From Osedax fenrisi (taxonomy: Eukaryota; Annelida; Polychaeta; Sabellida; Siboglinidae), in the NCBI GenBank assembly GCA_964019155.1, contig OZ025239.1, positions 107,575,070 to 107,639,069 on the forward strand: a stretch of 64,000 nt of DNA, in the 5' to 3' direction. Both the position numbers and the translations under genes were made by a program. Below, piece by piece: positions 53,306-64,000 of the stretch; the stretch's first letter is position 1, and each line of letters begins with the position of its first letter. Below the pieces are notes generated by a model. The model searched no databases. It saw nothing but the letters and a program-made list of their open reading frames with translations, and was not told the origin of the DNA.

Positions 53306-55385
53306 CACTACTGACCACTACTGACCACTACTACTGACCACTACTGACCACTACTGACCACTACTACTGACCACTACTGACCACTACTGACCACTACTAC
53401 TGACCACTACTTACCACTACTAACCACTACTTACCACTACTAACCACTACTGACCACTACTACTGACCACTACTGACCACTACTGACCACTACTGACCAC
53501 TACTGACCACTACTACTGACCACTACTACTGACCACTACTAACCACTACTTACCACTACTAACCACTACTGACCACTACTTACCACTACTAACCACTACT
53601 AACCACTACTGACCACTACTAACCACTACTGACCACTACTACTGACCACTACTTACCACTACTAACCACTACTTACCACTACTACTGACCACTACTACTG
53701 ACCACTACTGACCACTACTGACCACTACTACTAACCACTACTTACCACTACTAACCACTACTGACCACTACTTACCACTACTAACCACTACTGACCACTA
53801 CTAACCACTATTGACCACTACTACTGACCACTACTGACCACTACTGACCACTACTACTGACCACTACTTACCACTACTAACCACTACTTACCACTACTAC
53901 TGACCACTACTACTGACCACTACTGACCACTACTGACCACTACTACTAACCACTACTTACCACTACTAACCACTACTGACCACTACTACTGACCACTACT
54001 GACCACTACTGACCACTACTGACCACTACTACTGCCCACTACTACTGACCACTATTACTGACCACTACTGACCACTACTACTGACCACTTCACTGACCAC
54101 TACTACTGACCACTACACTGACCGCTACACTGACCACTACTACTGACCACTACACTGACCGCTACTGACCACTACATTGACCACTACTACTGACCACTAC
54201 TGACCACTACTGACCTCTACTACTGACCACTAATGACCACTACTACTGACCATTACTGACCACTACTGACCACTACACTGACCACTACTACTGACCACTT
54301 CACTGACCACTACTACTGACCACTACACTGACCGCTACACTGACCACTACTACTGACCACTACACTGACCGCTACTGACCACTACACTGACCACTACTAC
54401 TGACCACTACTGACCACTACTGACCACTACTGACCACTACTACTGACCACTACTGACCACTACTACTGACCACTTCACTGACCACTACTACTGACCACTA
54501 CACTGACCGCTACACTGACCACTACTACTGACCACTACTTACCACTACTACTGACCACTACTACTGACCACTACTGACCACTACTGACCACTACTGACCA
54601 CTACTACTGCCCACTACTACTGACCACTATTACTGACCACTACTGACCACTACTACTGACCACTTCACTGACCACTACTACTGACCACTACACTGACCAC
54701 TACACTGACCACTACACTGACCACTACTACTGACCACTACTGACCACTACTACTGACCACTAATGACCACTACTACTGACCACCACTGACCACTACTGAC
54801 CACTACACTGACCACTACTACTGACCACTTCACTGACCACTACTACTGACCACTACACTGACCGCTACACTGACCACTACTACTGACCACTACACTGACC
54901 GCTACTGACCACTACACTGACCACTACTACTGACCACTACTGACCACTACTGACCACTACTACTGACCACTAATGACCACTACTGACCACTACTACTGAC
55001 CACTACACTGACCACTACTACTGACCACTTCACTGACCACTACTACTGACCACTACACTGACCGCTACACTGACCGCTACTGACCACTACACTGACCACT
55101 ACTACTGCCCACTACTACTGACCACTACTACTGACCACTACTGCCCACTACTACTGCCCACTACTGACCACTACCGACTACTACTGACCACTACTGACCA
55201 CTACTGACCTCTACCGACCACTACTGACCACTACTGACCACTACTGCCCACTACTATTGACCACTGCACTGACCGCTACTGATCACTACCGACCACTACT
55301 GACCTGTACTGACCACTACTGACCTCTACTGACCTGTACTGACCACTACCGACCACTACTGACCTCTACTGACCACTAGTGTCTG
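53306..55385. repeat. 2.1-kb ACTACTGACC minisatellite
   Basis: Units of 10 (CCACTACTGA) and 13 bases (CCACTACTACTGA) mixed, with TTACC, AACC and ACACTGACCGCT variants and repeated blocks. On the minus strand each unit contains TGGTCAGTAG or TGGTTAGTAG. It sits upstream of the first EVC2-like exon found. Confidence 0.95.
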
Positions 55386-55579
55386 GTGTTACGTAATAGT
55401 AATACATCACGTGATGCATTACTATTACCACGTGGTATATAGCGTTGGTGATAGGCATAGATTTGTATGTTACCTTAGGTAAACCATACATATATGATGA
55501 TATGGCTGATTATGTAAACGACTTCCATACATTAAAATAAATTATAATAAATGCAATAAAGTAAGGTGCGGGTGGATAG

Positions 55580-56115
55580 TAAGTTAACTTAGTACTAATT
55601 AGTAGGTAAGTTAGTCAGTATGTACATTTAGGAAAGAAAGTTAGTTAAGTTCAAGTAAGTGTCTGTGTAGTTTTGTTTTAAATCCTAGTTGATAGTTTCT
55701 CATTAGTAATGGTCTTGGGGAGTTTATTCCATAATGTTGAGTAGTTAGTTGATGGGTTGTGTTTGGAGGGTACTATTTGATGATCTTAATGTAGTTATTT
55801 CTTTAAGTTTAAGTGAGTCTCTAATTTATTTAGGAAGATTGGTAGGTCATGTATGTCAGTATAATATTGATGGTTTTATAGGTGGATCTTTGTTTAAATG
55901 TAAGCCAGTTTAGTTTGTTTTCGGTAGTCTGTGGTGTGTGTTCGTTTAGGTCATAGAGCTAGAGAGACATGTTCTCTCTAGCTCTATGGTTTAGGTAGTT
56001 TAAAAATGAGTCTGTAGACTTACATGCATGTTTGGTTTATTATTTTGTTAAGTCGTTTTTCTTGTAATTTAGGTATGTCAGTAAGTATGGAGTTACAATA
56101 ATCAAGTTTTTATAT
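55580..56115 (-). pseudogene. Degraded LINE reverse-transcriptase relic
   Basis: The minus strand still shows KLDYCNSILTDIPKLQEKRL (56050-56110) and, after frameshifts, NYSTLWNKLPKTITNEKLST (55670-55745), the tail of a CR1/L2-like RT. It is split by the 37-bp insertion at 55952 and has several stops. Confidence 0.75.
55952..55988. mobile_element. 37-bp palindromic insertion, CATAGAG family, 8-bp duplication
   Basis: CATAGAGCTAGAGAGA and its exact complement around CATGTT, flanked by GTTTAGGT on both sides (55944-55951, 55989-55996). Inserted in the LINE relic. Confidence 0.93.
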
Positions 56116-56253
56116 TATATAAGCGGAGGTTAATATTTTGAGGTAAGATTGATTCAGAAGGTGTTTAAATTGTTTTAATTGATATAGTTTATTATTGCAT
56201 TGTTTAACTGTTGATGAAATTTGTGTATTTAGCGTTAGTTGTGTATTTGTTCA

Positions 56254-56257
<4 letters not shown>

Positions 56258-56335
<78 letters not shown>

Positions 56336-56345
56336 TGTGTGTTTG
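56258..56345. repeat. (GT)n microsatellite
   Basis: About 40 GT dinucleotides; a second run lies at 56407-56430. Confidence 0.97.
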
Positions 56346-56984
56346 TGTGTGAGTATTAATACGTATATACCTAATTGATTAGTAGGTATATATTGTGTGT
56401 GCGTATGTATGTGTGTGTGTGTGTGTGTATGTGCGTATGTATTTGCGGTCAAGACTATTAAACATAGACACACTTAATATCAGCATTAGCTCTATAGCTC
56501 CTACATACGTATACATTATACTTACAACTAAGTTGTATACATGAGATTCTATTAACATCTCACCACAAGCGTTGTAACTATACGTTAACCCTATGGGTGT
56601 GCTTTTGGTCAACCACTGGTGTTACGCAGTTAGTAGAAATAAATGTCAAGTATTTGTGGTCAACCACTAGTGCAACTGTTCCAGTGGTTCAATCACTAAT
56701 ACATGTATGTATCATACATAATGTGTGTATGTATGTGTATTTAAATTGTAAATAATATGTGTTACATATATATATATACATACATACTTGTACTAGTAAA
56801 TATAATTGAATAGCCTGTTATTGTTACAGTTACGTAATAGAGTGTTGTTTTATGACGTCATAGCACGGTACACGTCATCCATGATTAATATCGAGGGTGT
56901 TTAGCGTCGGCTTGGGTGGCCCAATTACATTAGCGGATATTATACGATCGCTGCTATTATGTAACTGTAACTACTGTTGTGGCT

Positions 56985-57612
56985 ATTGTCTGCTGCTATT
57001 GTCTGTTGTTATTGTCCGCTGCTATTGTCTGCTGCTATTGTCTGTTGTTATTGTCCGCTGCTATTGTCTGCTGCTATTGTCTGCTGCTATTGTCTGTTGT
57101 TATTGTCTGTTGTTATTGTCCGCTGCTATTGTCTGCTGCTATTGTCTGTTGTTATTGTCCGCTGCTATTGTCTACTGCTATTGTCTGTTGTTATTGTCCG
57201 CTGCTATTGTCTGCTGCTATTGTCTGTTGTTATTGTCCGCTGCTATTGTCTGCTGCTATTGTCTGTTGTTATTGTCCGCTGCTATTGTCCGCTGCTATTG
57301 TCTGCTGCTATTATCCGCTGCTATTGTCTGTTGTTATTGTCCGCTGCTATTGTCCGCTGCTATTGTCTGCTGCTATTGTCTGTTGTTATTGTCCGCTGCT
57401 ATTGTCTGCTGCTATTGTCTGCTGCTATTGTCTGTTGTTATTGTCCGCTGCTATTGTCCGCTGCTATTGTTTGCTGCTATTGTCTGCTGCTATTGTCTGT
57501 TGTTATTGTCCGCTGCTATTGTCCGCTGCTATTGTCTGCTGCTATTGTCCGCTGCTATTGTCTGTTGTTATTGTCCGCTGCTATTGTCCGCTGCTATTGT
57601 TTGCTGCTATTA
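56985..57612. repeat. 13-bp minisatellite (CTGCTATTGTCTG)n
   Basis: About 48 units alternating TGCTGCTATTGTC, TGTTGTTATTGTC and CGCTGCTATTGTC. Since 13 is not a multiple of three, all three plus-strand frames read through it; they are not genes. Confidence 0.95.
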
Positions 57613-57758
57613 TTGCTACGTTTAATTCGATCACAATTATAAGCGAGTTTACAGGTTTACGATAAGGACGAATGCCATGTCCTGTGATCAATCGCTCAAC
57701 GTGCAATTAACCCCTACTCAACCCTCTACTGAACCCTCTACTGAACCCCTCCACGTAC

Positions 57759-57812
57759 CGGGCGCGATTGTAGGCGTTACTTGCACGGTATACGATTTAT
57801 GTACGTCGTACC
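57759..57812 (-). CDS. Possible 5' exon of the EVC2-like gene (weak)
   Basis: Acceptor GGGTACAG|GGTACG, donor CCCG|GTACGTGG; 54 bases, phase 1 to 1, reading YDVHKSYTVQVTPTIAP, beta-like. The acceptor lies at the edge of a 7-bp array that itself repeats CAGGGTA, so this may be chance. Confidence 0.22.
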
Positions 57813-58037
57813 CTGTACCCTGTACCCTGTACCCTGTACATTGTACCCTGTACCCTGTACCCTGTACCCTGTACCCTGTACCCTGTACCCTGTACCCTGT
57901 ACCCTGTACACTGTACATTGTACCCTGTACCCTGTACCCTGTACCCTGTACCCTGTACCCTGTACCCTGTACCCTGTACCCTGTACCCTGTACCCTGTAC
58001 CCTGTACCCTGTACCCTGTACCCTGTACCCTGTACCC
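57811..58037. repeat. 7-bp (TACCCTG)n array, left of the LINE
   Basis: About 32 units of TACCCTG with TACATTG and TACACTG variants. Its right edge meets the 5' end of the LINE; the same repeat resumes at 62406 past the LINE's 3' end. Confidence 0.97.
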
Positions 58038-58371
58038 TTTTACTTCCTGATTACAACCTGTCAACATTAATAAACTTATCTTACAATATTATCCCATCAA
58101 TCGAATAATAAGATAAGTCATCATAATCCAACTATCACATATATTGTTTATGAACTTATACTCTTTGTTCTCTACTTATTATTTATAATTTTCATTCATA
58201 ACTTCTCCACTTATTTACATTTATATCATTTATATATAATAAATTTACAAAATCACTGAACCGTTACACTTTTTCTATTATATTTTGTTTACATTTCTGT
58301 ATTCATTACATTTAGCTATTTATAACTTTTTACTTTTAATTTCAATATATTTAATTAAATTAAACATCAAT

Positions 58372-59463
58372 ATGTCCAATACATGCAGTCAATGTAATTC
58401 CATAATTACATGTACAAACTTTGTCACCTGTTCATGTAAATTAGCTATACATTTTAAATGTCTCAATGCTCACAACAGCTTGCCTTATAATTGGATAACA
58501 AGTAGTGCGGTACTTAAGCATGTTGTGAGCGTATTGAAATCTCCTTCATTCATATTCTCATGTCATACTTGCCTCCAAAAACATTCCCTCATCCCATCAC
58601 CTACAATCCCCCCACTATCTGCTACAATGACTGACTTACTAAATACTATTCCCTTCCTTATTAAAGATATATCAACCCGTCTTGACCAACAGGACCTATC
58701 CTTACTCAATATATCATCACAATTAAAAAACAATAAACCAAACTACAAGTACTCACCCAACATTCCTGTCTCTCACTCGATACCCCTTCTTCCTCCTTCC
58801 CCACCTCTCCCTCCTTCTTCAATCCCCCTTCCTCCCCCTCCCCCACCACCTACACATATCCCTAGCCTCTTAGAATTACCCATCAATATGCATTTTAGAC
58901 CAGTCCCTAATCCATCTTCCACTACCAACCATTACTCACCTAACCACCCATCCCCCTTTTCTGTAGTTATTGAGCATATTAAACCATCTGAAAAATCTCG
59001 TGAATTTCTTCTAGAATTACTCACTTACATCAATATACCTACACATGCTCTAAAATCATATAATTTTTCTAATGCAACTGTTATTATTTTCTTTAATACA
59101 CCAAGTCAGTGTTCCTACTTTTACTCAAAAATTCCATTCATCCGCAGTAACTCAATATACAATCACCTACACATTCGTGCTGAACGATCTAACACTGAGC
59201 GAACACGTGGTAGAGTTCTTTTCCATGCAACAAAATCTAACCTAGCCCCATCTAATGTCAAATGTACCTTCAATAACTTTACTAACTCATTTGAACTTCG
59301 CTATTTTACCAACTCTAATATAGACTGGAATAATAACCCAGTTTATATATCAAATGATACATACAATACATGGTCTACATCCTACAATACATATAAATTA
59401 CATATTAAATCACTGAATTCATCAATCAGTGATTCTCAATCATCACACCAATCTGCACAATGA
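58372..59463 (+). CDS. LINE ORF1 protein with PHD-like zinc finger
   Basis: 363 residues from the Met at 58372 (MSNTCSQCNSIITC); the Met at 58285 would add a hydrophobic stretch that looks like untranslated sequence. Residues 5-75 hold a C/H pattern (CSQC, TCSC, HFKC, SCHTC), like the PHD-type fingers of CR1-group ORF1 proteins. A helical stretch with LLNTIPFLIKDISTRLDQQD follows, then a proline-rich linker (residues 140-180), then an RNA-binding-like C-terminal half. Probably the RNA-binding chaperone of the retrotransposon particle. Intact frame. Confidence 0.8.
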   Translation: MSNTCSQCNSIITCTNFVTCSCKLAIHFKCLNAHNSLPYNWITSSAVLKHVVSVLKSPSFIFSCHTCLQKHSLIPSPTIPPLSATMTDLLNTIPFLIKDISTRLDQQDLSLLNISSQLKNNKPNYKYSPNIPVSHSIPLLPPSPPLPPSSIPLPPPPPPPTHIPSLLELPINMHFRPVPNPSSTTNHYSPNHPSPFSVVIEHIKPSEKSREFLLELLTYINIPTHALKSYNFSNATVIIFFNTPSQCSYFYSKIPFIRSNSIYNHLHIRAERSNTERTRGRVLFHATKSNLAPSNVKCTFNNFTNSFELRYFTNSNIDWNNNPVYISNDTYNTWSTSYNTYKLHIKSLNSSISDSQSSHQSAQ

Positions 59464-60690
59464 CCTTCAACCACTCGACCTAATTATCTCAGAACAATCT
59501 CAATTCGTAGCACCTCAATAGATACCGGACTATCAATTCCACTATTTATTCACAACACATCACAATCTCAGATTAATGCAGCCATCCTTAATGTTTCCTC
59601 CATACGCAATAAAGTTGATCACACACTTGACTTATTTAATGACCTTCACCTTGATCTTATTTGTCTCACAGAAACGTGGCTTAAGGATAATGATATTGCA
59701 ATATCTGCATCCCTTAATATTAATAATCTAAGTTTCGCACAACTTAATAGACTCGGCCCCCATCTTGGTGGTGGTGTTGGCATCATATATAAGACAAATA
59801 TTAATCTAATAAACAGTACTGATCTTGCACTAGAAAACTCAGAATCATTTTCACCCGGCTAATTCACGTCAATTCACCATCATAGTTATCTATCGTCCAC
59901 CTCATAAGTCAATTCCTAAGTTTCTCCTTGAATTAGAACACCTCCTGACTACATCCACTGACCATACTATCATTCTCGGAGACCTAAATATCCCAATTAA
60001 TCTTGACACTAATTATACCAGGCAATTCAATATATTAATAGACTCATTTAACTTTGTCCAACATATAACATCCCCAACTCACATAGCAGGCAATACACTT
60101 GACCTTATAATTTCCCATGCACATTCTAACCTCACCAATTCCCATTCAATAAAGAATCTATTTTCTGATCATCATTTAGTATTCTTCCATATTAGCTCAC
60201 CAAGACCAACTCGACCCATTATAAATATTAAATATAGAAAATATAACAATATTGACACCAATACTTTCATCACTGAATTCTCTAAAAAATTTAATAACAC
60301 ACAATTTTCAAACTCAGTATCCAAATTAGAAACATCTCTATCAAGAACCCTTGACGAACTTGCCCCCATCAAATATAAATATATAACACAACGTCCAAAT
60401 TGCAAATGGTTTAATTCTGAACTTTCATCATCAAAACGTAAATTACGACTATATGAAAATTATTGGAGAACATCTAAATCTCCCAATAATTACAATATAT
60501 TTATCAAACAACGTAGCCTATATAGAACCCTACTCAAGAAGTCTAAGAAATCATACTACAATAATCTATTAAAAGAAGCATCAACTAATTCTAAGAAACT
60601 TTTCTCCATTTCTAACCAGCTACTTGGTAGAATATCACTACGTGTTCTACCAAATGAACCCATAACTAATAGATACATTTGACCAATATT
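59464..60690 (+). pseudogene. LINE ORF2 endonuclease part (frameshifted)
   Basis: APE-type endonuclease: INAAILNVSSIRNKVDHTLD, then DLICLTETWLKDN with the catalytic Glu, later IIVIYRPPHKSIPKF, HTIILGDLNIPIN and FSDHHLVFFH. One frameshift lies near 59855 and a second near 60665, just before DTFDQYFNTKV. No Met lies near the start; the frame is continuous with ORF1 apart from TGA at 59461. Confidence 0.88.
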
Positions 60691-62330
60691 TCAATACTAA
60701 AGTCATGAATATAATTAAATCACTCCCTACACCACTCAATGAACCATATAATCTACCTCTATATTCTCTTTCCTCCTTTACATTACCATCAACTACTACC
60801 ATTGAAAAACTCCTCAGTGCAGTAAATACATCTTCCGAACTAGATCCAATTCCTCATTCTATATTAAATAAGTACCACATTTATCTAGCATCTTATTACC
60901 AAGAAATAATAGAAAACTCACTTACCTCAGGCATTTTTCCAATCTATATGAAAACAGCATATGTTACACCCATCATAAAAAAACCAAACCTTGACAAAGC
61001 AATCCTCTCCAACTACCGACCAATCTCCAACTTATCAACACTCTCCAAAACCCTAGAACGAGTTGTTGCTCGTCAATTAAATTCTTATCTCCATGAAAAT
61101 CATATATTAAACCCATATCAGAGTGCCTATACCAAGCACAAAAGTACTGAAACTGCAATAATACATATCCTTAATCACATTCACTTATCTGCTGCATCAC
61201 CACATGGTTCAGTGGTCATTCTCATTGATTTATCAGCTGCCTTCGACACCCTTGACCATAATATCCTTATAAATCGACTAACTTCTATCGGAATCTCTGA
61301 TACCGCACTCGATTGTTTCATCTCATACCTAACTGATCGTTTTTACCAAATTAGTATAAACTCTCTAATCTCTAAACCTCGTAAAGTTACTCATGGAGTA
61401 CCTCAAGGATCTGTCCTTGGTCCACTCCTGTTCAATATCTACCTACTTCCCTTATTTAAAATTATTGACAAATACCCCACTATAGACTATCACTCGTATG
61501 CTGATGACATACAGTTACACTGTAGATTGATAGACCCTAACAATGACATAAATTTACTTAACAACTGCATTACTGATATACATAACTGGCTCACCAACAA
61601 CTCATTATCACTAAACTGTCTTAAAACTGAATCAATGCATATTAAAACATATACCACTATATTCATTCCACCACAAATTACCATTAACAATCTGAGTATT
61701 TCTTATGCTAATAAAATAAAAAATCTTGGTATATTAATCGACCCAACACTACAATTCAACATCCAGACTAAACCACTATCACAGTCAATTAACTACATAC
61801 TACACAACTTACGAACAATAAGACCCTTCATTAATTTTAATACTGCAAAACTCCTCGCTACATCCCTCATTCTTCCCCGCCTTGATTACTGTAATTCCTG
61901 TCTATATGCCTCCTCACAATCTATAATAAATAAACTCCAACGCCTTCAGAACTCAGCCATCAGATTTATATTCAACATAACTAAATATTCCAGACAACAT
62001 ATATCCCCTTTGAGAACCAAATTACATTGGCTGCCAATAAAATCCCGTATAATTTACAAAATTGCACTCACCATACATTTAGCTACACATCATAACACAC
62101 CAGACTATCTTGCCAACTTACTAACTCCCAACACAACTATTTACGAACAAAGACACATAAACAAATTCAAATTAAAAACTCCAGTTCTATTACATTTAAC
62201 ATCTTCCCAACATAAATCTTTCTCCATCCATGCTCCAAAAATCTGGAATGATCTACCTCACCATATCCGATCAATTGACTCACCTGTAACATTCAAATCA
62301 AAGCTAAAAACATACCTTTTTGCCCAATAA
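60665..62330 (+). CDS. LINE ORF2 reverse transcriptase part
   Basis: Open from the frameshift to the stop at 62330. RT motifs in order: LDPIPHSILNK, LSNYRPISNLSTLSKTLERV, LIDLSAAFDTLDHN, GVPQGSVLGPLLFNIYLL, DYHSYADDIQLH (catalytic YADD), LILPRLDYCNS, then LHWLPIKSRIIYKIAL and FSIHAPKIWNDLPHHIRS. It copies LINE RNA at a nicked target in the nucleus. All catalytic residues are present; only the frameshifts upstream break the protein. Confidence 0.92.
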
Positions 62331-62405
62331 TATTGAAAGCACGTCCGAAAACTTCAATAAAGAAGTTGATGGAAGTGCCTAAACCAATTAGGTAACAGGT
62401 AACAG

Positions 62406-62460
62406 GTACCCTGTACCCTGTACCCTGTACCCTGTACCCTGTACACTGTACACTGTACAC
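62406..62460. repeat. 7-bp (TACCCTG)n array, right of the LINE
   Basis: Five TACCCTG units then TACACTG units, continuing the array left of 58037. Confidence 0.95.
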
Positions 62461-62537
62461 CTGCGTATTACATTGCCCGTGCGGCGATATTTTCAACTAC
62501 AATACTTGGCTTATTGCAGTCGTACACACCGTATATG

Positions 62538-62684
62538 TAGGGGCTCTAAACGATGGTGTGTGTGTAGGGGGAACAATCTATCAAAATAAATTATGTGGTA
62601 AAATGAAGGGATCAATACATAGGAGGTCCCCCTAGATTTTAAAGGGGGGGCATATCCACCGTCCCACCTGTTGCAGCGCCCCTA
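62538..62684. mobile_element. hAT-type MITE, related to 9225-9382
   Basis: Left end TAGGGGCTCTAAACGATGG, right end TTGCAGCGCCCCTA, interior ATAGGAGGTCCCCCTAGATT as in the 9.2-kb copy. No clean duplication touches these ends; CGTATATG occurs at 62530 and again at 62699, which would put the right end 14 bases further out. Confidence 0.75.
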
Positions 62685-62830
62685 CGACGTAGGGCTTACG
62701 TATATGGCAATATTTATTTAGTAGGCTAAAGTTCAAGATGTTCTCACAGCCACAACCGTTACGACAACACTACTCCGAGGTCAAACTGACCTCGAATACA
62801 CAATGGTGCATAATGTCTACGTGTCGAGGC

Positions 62831-62863
62831 CATCGATATAAAGAAAGTTTCTTTATATCGATG
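62831..62863. mobile_element. 33-bp palindromic insertion with perfect 8-bp duplication
   Basis: CATCGATATAAAGAAA and its exact complement around one base, flanked by GTCGAGGC on both sides (62823-62830, 62864-62871). Confidence 0.88.
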
Positions 62864-62909
62864 GTCGAGGCGCGTGTTCCTCGAATGTAATTACATGCAA
62901 GTGTATGAA

Positions 62910-62957
62910 TGAAATACATTTATTGGAGTCGTATACGACTCCAATAAATGTATTTCA
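62910..62957. repeat. 48-bp perfect palindrome
   Basis: TGAAATACATTTATTGGAGT then CGTA, followed by the exact complement. No target duplication seen; about 50 bases from the 33-bp insertion. Confidence 0.93.
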
Positions 62958-62959
62958 CT

Positions 62960-63595
62960 ATATATAGTAAATAAAAGTTAACAATATACAATAATATAAG
63001 TTGTGTTACATGTATATATTTGTATAATATAAAATATATAACTATATATATATATATATATTTTACTTGTATGAAATCATGCCGATATGCCACATGCATG
63101 TTTACCACCGCACTTATCGCTATCCTAACATCGCCACCACCACCACCGCTACGTGGCGCCACCACCGCCACCGTTACGTAACCGTGCGTGGCAACCTGAT
63201 TACGTAACGATCTATTGTGACACGTAACAATGTAAACAAGTTACATAACGCTAGTGGCGTGTGTGATCAGCCTAGCTTAGCGGCGCACTGTAGTACTAGG
63301 GGGTGATCGAGTGACTAGGCTATAGGGCCTAGCCTAGCGCAGCCTAGTACTAACTAGAGCCCCTATAGGTGTAATCGAGTAAGCCACATCGAACTGTTAT
63401 TCTCCCGTGTATAGGTGCGCTCGTGTGTGTGTGTGTGTGCGTATTTAGTAGTGTGCGAGTTATTACTATAAATAGTAGTACACAAGTATACGTGTAGGTA
63501 CTATAATCGATAGGAAGTAGCGACACGAAGGGGTAATCAATTTACACAGGATATGGGGCATACATATAGTATATATATGTATATATATATATGTA
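62960..63595. other. Non-coding stretch, nothing assigned
   Basis: Contains (AT)n runs at 63044-63060 and 63563-63600, a CpG-rich patch near 63120-63185 and a GTGTGTGTGT run at 63423. No gene recognised. Confidence 0.5.
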
Positions 63596-63599
63596 TATA

Positions 63600-63825
63600 T
63601 TACTTTGCGGATTTCAATTTCCTTCTTCGAGCTATTCATCCAGACATGAAATGATCACCTCTTTTATTCGTGAGTTGCCATATGTTACTATTTAAAACTG
63701 TTCCGATTGGTTAAATGCCACGATTGCAGTCTTTTTTGCATTTATACATAGGTCTATATTTAAAGCTTAGAGTTCGATGTCTTTCAATAACTTCTGAACT
63801 TGAGCGTTTTATTGGCTTATATAAG
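63600..63825 (-). pseudogene. Relic of a second type of non-LTR reverse transcriptase
   Basis: The minus strand reads ALNIDLCINAKKTAIVAFNQ and, after a frameshift, MNSSKKEIEIRKV, the 'N-KKT-vm' and 'S-EkdI-iRka' motifs that follow the RT catalytic box in endonuclease-RT elements. Several stops; not the CR1/L2 family seen elsewhere. Confidence 0.55.
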
Positions 63826-64000
63826 TTATACTATAATTTACTTATACTTATACTAGATACTTATACTATAATTTACTTATAAGCTAAGTGCAATAACGTC
63901 TGCATAACTGAGAACAGTGATACGTGTTGCAGGTTGTCTTCTGCTTCCGGTTATCTAAAATCTCCGAGTTCACCTTCCGTTATATTTATCGCCTACCTCG

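Larger units (their letters stand above)
58038..62405 (+). mobile_element. Nearly full-length CR1/L2-type LINE
   Basis: 5' UTR (58038-58371), ORF1 (58372-59463), ORF2 (59464-62330) with endonuclease and RT but two frameshifts, and a 3' UTR sharing GAAGTTGATGGAAGTGCC and terminal AGGTAAC repeats with the copy at 19-1614. ORF2 follows ORF1 in the same frame after a single TGA. The element is flanked on both sides by the same 7-bp simple repeat. Defective here, but little decayed. Confidence 0.92.

Noticed and set aside
56855..56945. Promoter or exon around a TGACGTCA (CRE) palindrome
   Set aside because: One consensus site only; the nearby minus-strand frame has no phase-compatible splice sites.
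56897..57665. Three overlapping 220-240 codon frames rich in Leu/Cys/Tyr
   Set aside because: All three frames stay open because the 13-bp unit lacks stops; repeats only.
57811..58037. Telomere-like (CCCTGTA)n
   Set aside because: Seven-base unit is not TTAGGG; more simply a microsatellite tied to the LINE insertion.

Overview
This window is animal (metazoan) nuclear DNA: AT-rich, crowded with simple repeats and small transposons, and carrying two intron-rich genes read from the minus strand, head to tail. Exons are short (58-303 bases), clearly richer in GC than the introns, and bounded by AG acceptors and GT donors whose phases match from exon to exon. Exons were assigned by reading translations and comparing them from memory with known families; no search was run. 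The species cannot be named. LINEs of CR1/L2 type, a tRNA-derived SINE, pogo-, hAT- and TTAA-type elements and the gene content fit an invertebrate or basal deuterostome animal.

Left part (about 1-8.4 kb): a FAM91A1 homologue. Four exons are recognised (8380-8296, 7178-6969, 5982-5783, 2193-2048, minus strand). The gene runs off the left edge. Its first coding exon, and one exon between 5783 and 2193, were not found. The intron after the last exon is filled by an (ACT)n array and a 5'-truncated LINE, which by chance continue the exon's reading frame.

Middle (14.7-52.5 kb): an EVC2 (limbin) homologue of about 31 exons. Exons 52.5-40.5 kb encode a beta-rich extracellular region, the exon at 39.08-38.90 kb the single membrane span, and the exons from 38.5 to 21.1 kb a long coiled-coil cytoplasmic tail. 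The last exon ends in ...FTDADYF at 14,751. The assigned exons sum to 4,527 bases in one continuous frame. The 5' end is not resolved.

Introns are built largely of tandem arrays, many touching exon edges. The intron after exon 13 is a 5.6-kb array of a 12-bp unit whose first copy is the splice donor itself. The intron after exon 4 starts with a 23-bp array in the same way. Other arrays are C-rich on the coding strand and end at acceptors, and one repeats the branch-point heptamer TACTAAC.

Right part (55-64 kb): LINE relics and one nearly full-length LINE (58.04-62.4 kb) with a PHD-like ORF1, an endonuclease and a reverse transcriptase broken by two frameshifts. It sits inside a 7-bp (TACCCTG)n array. 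Small DNA elements include several palindromic insertions of 33-37 bp with perfect 8-bp target duplications.
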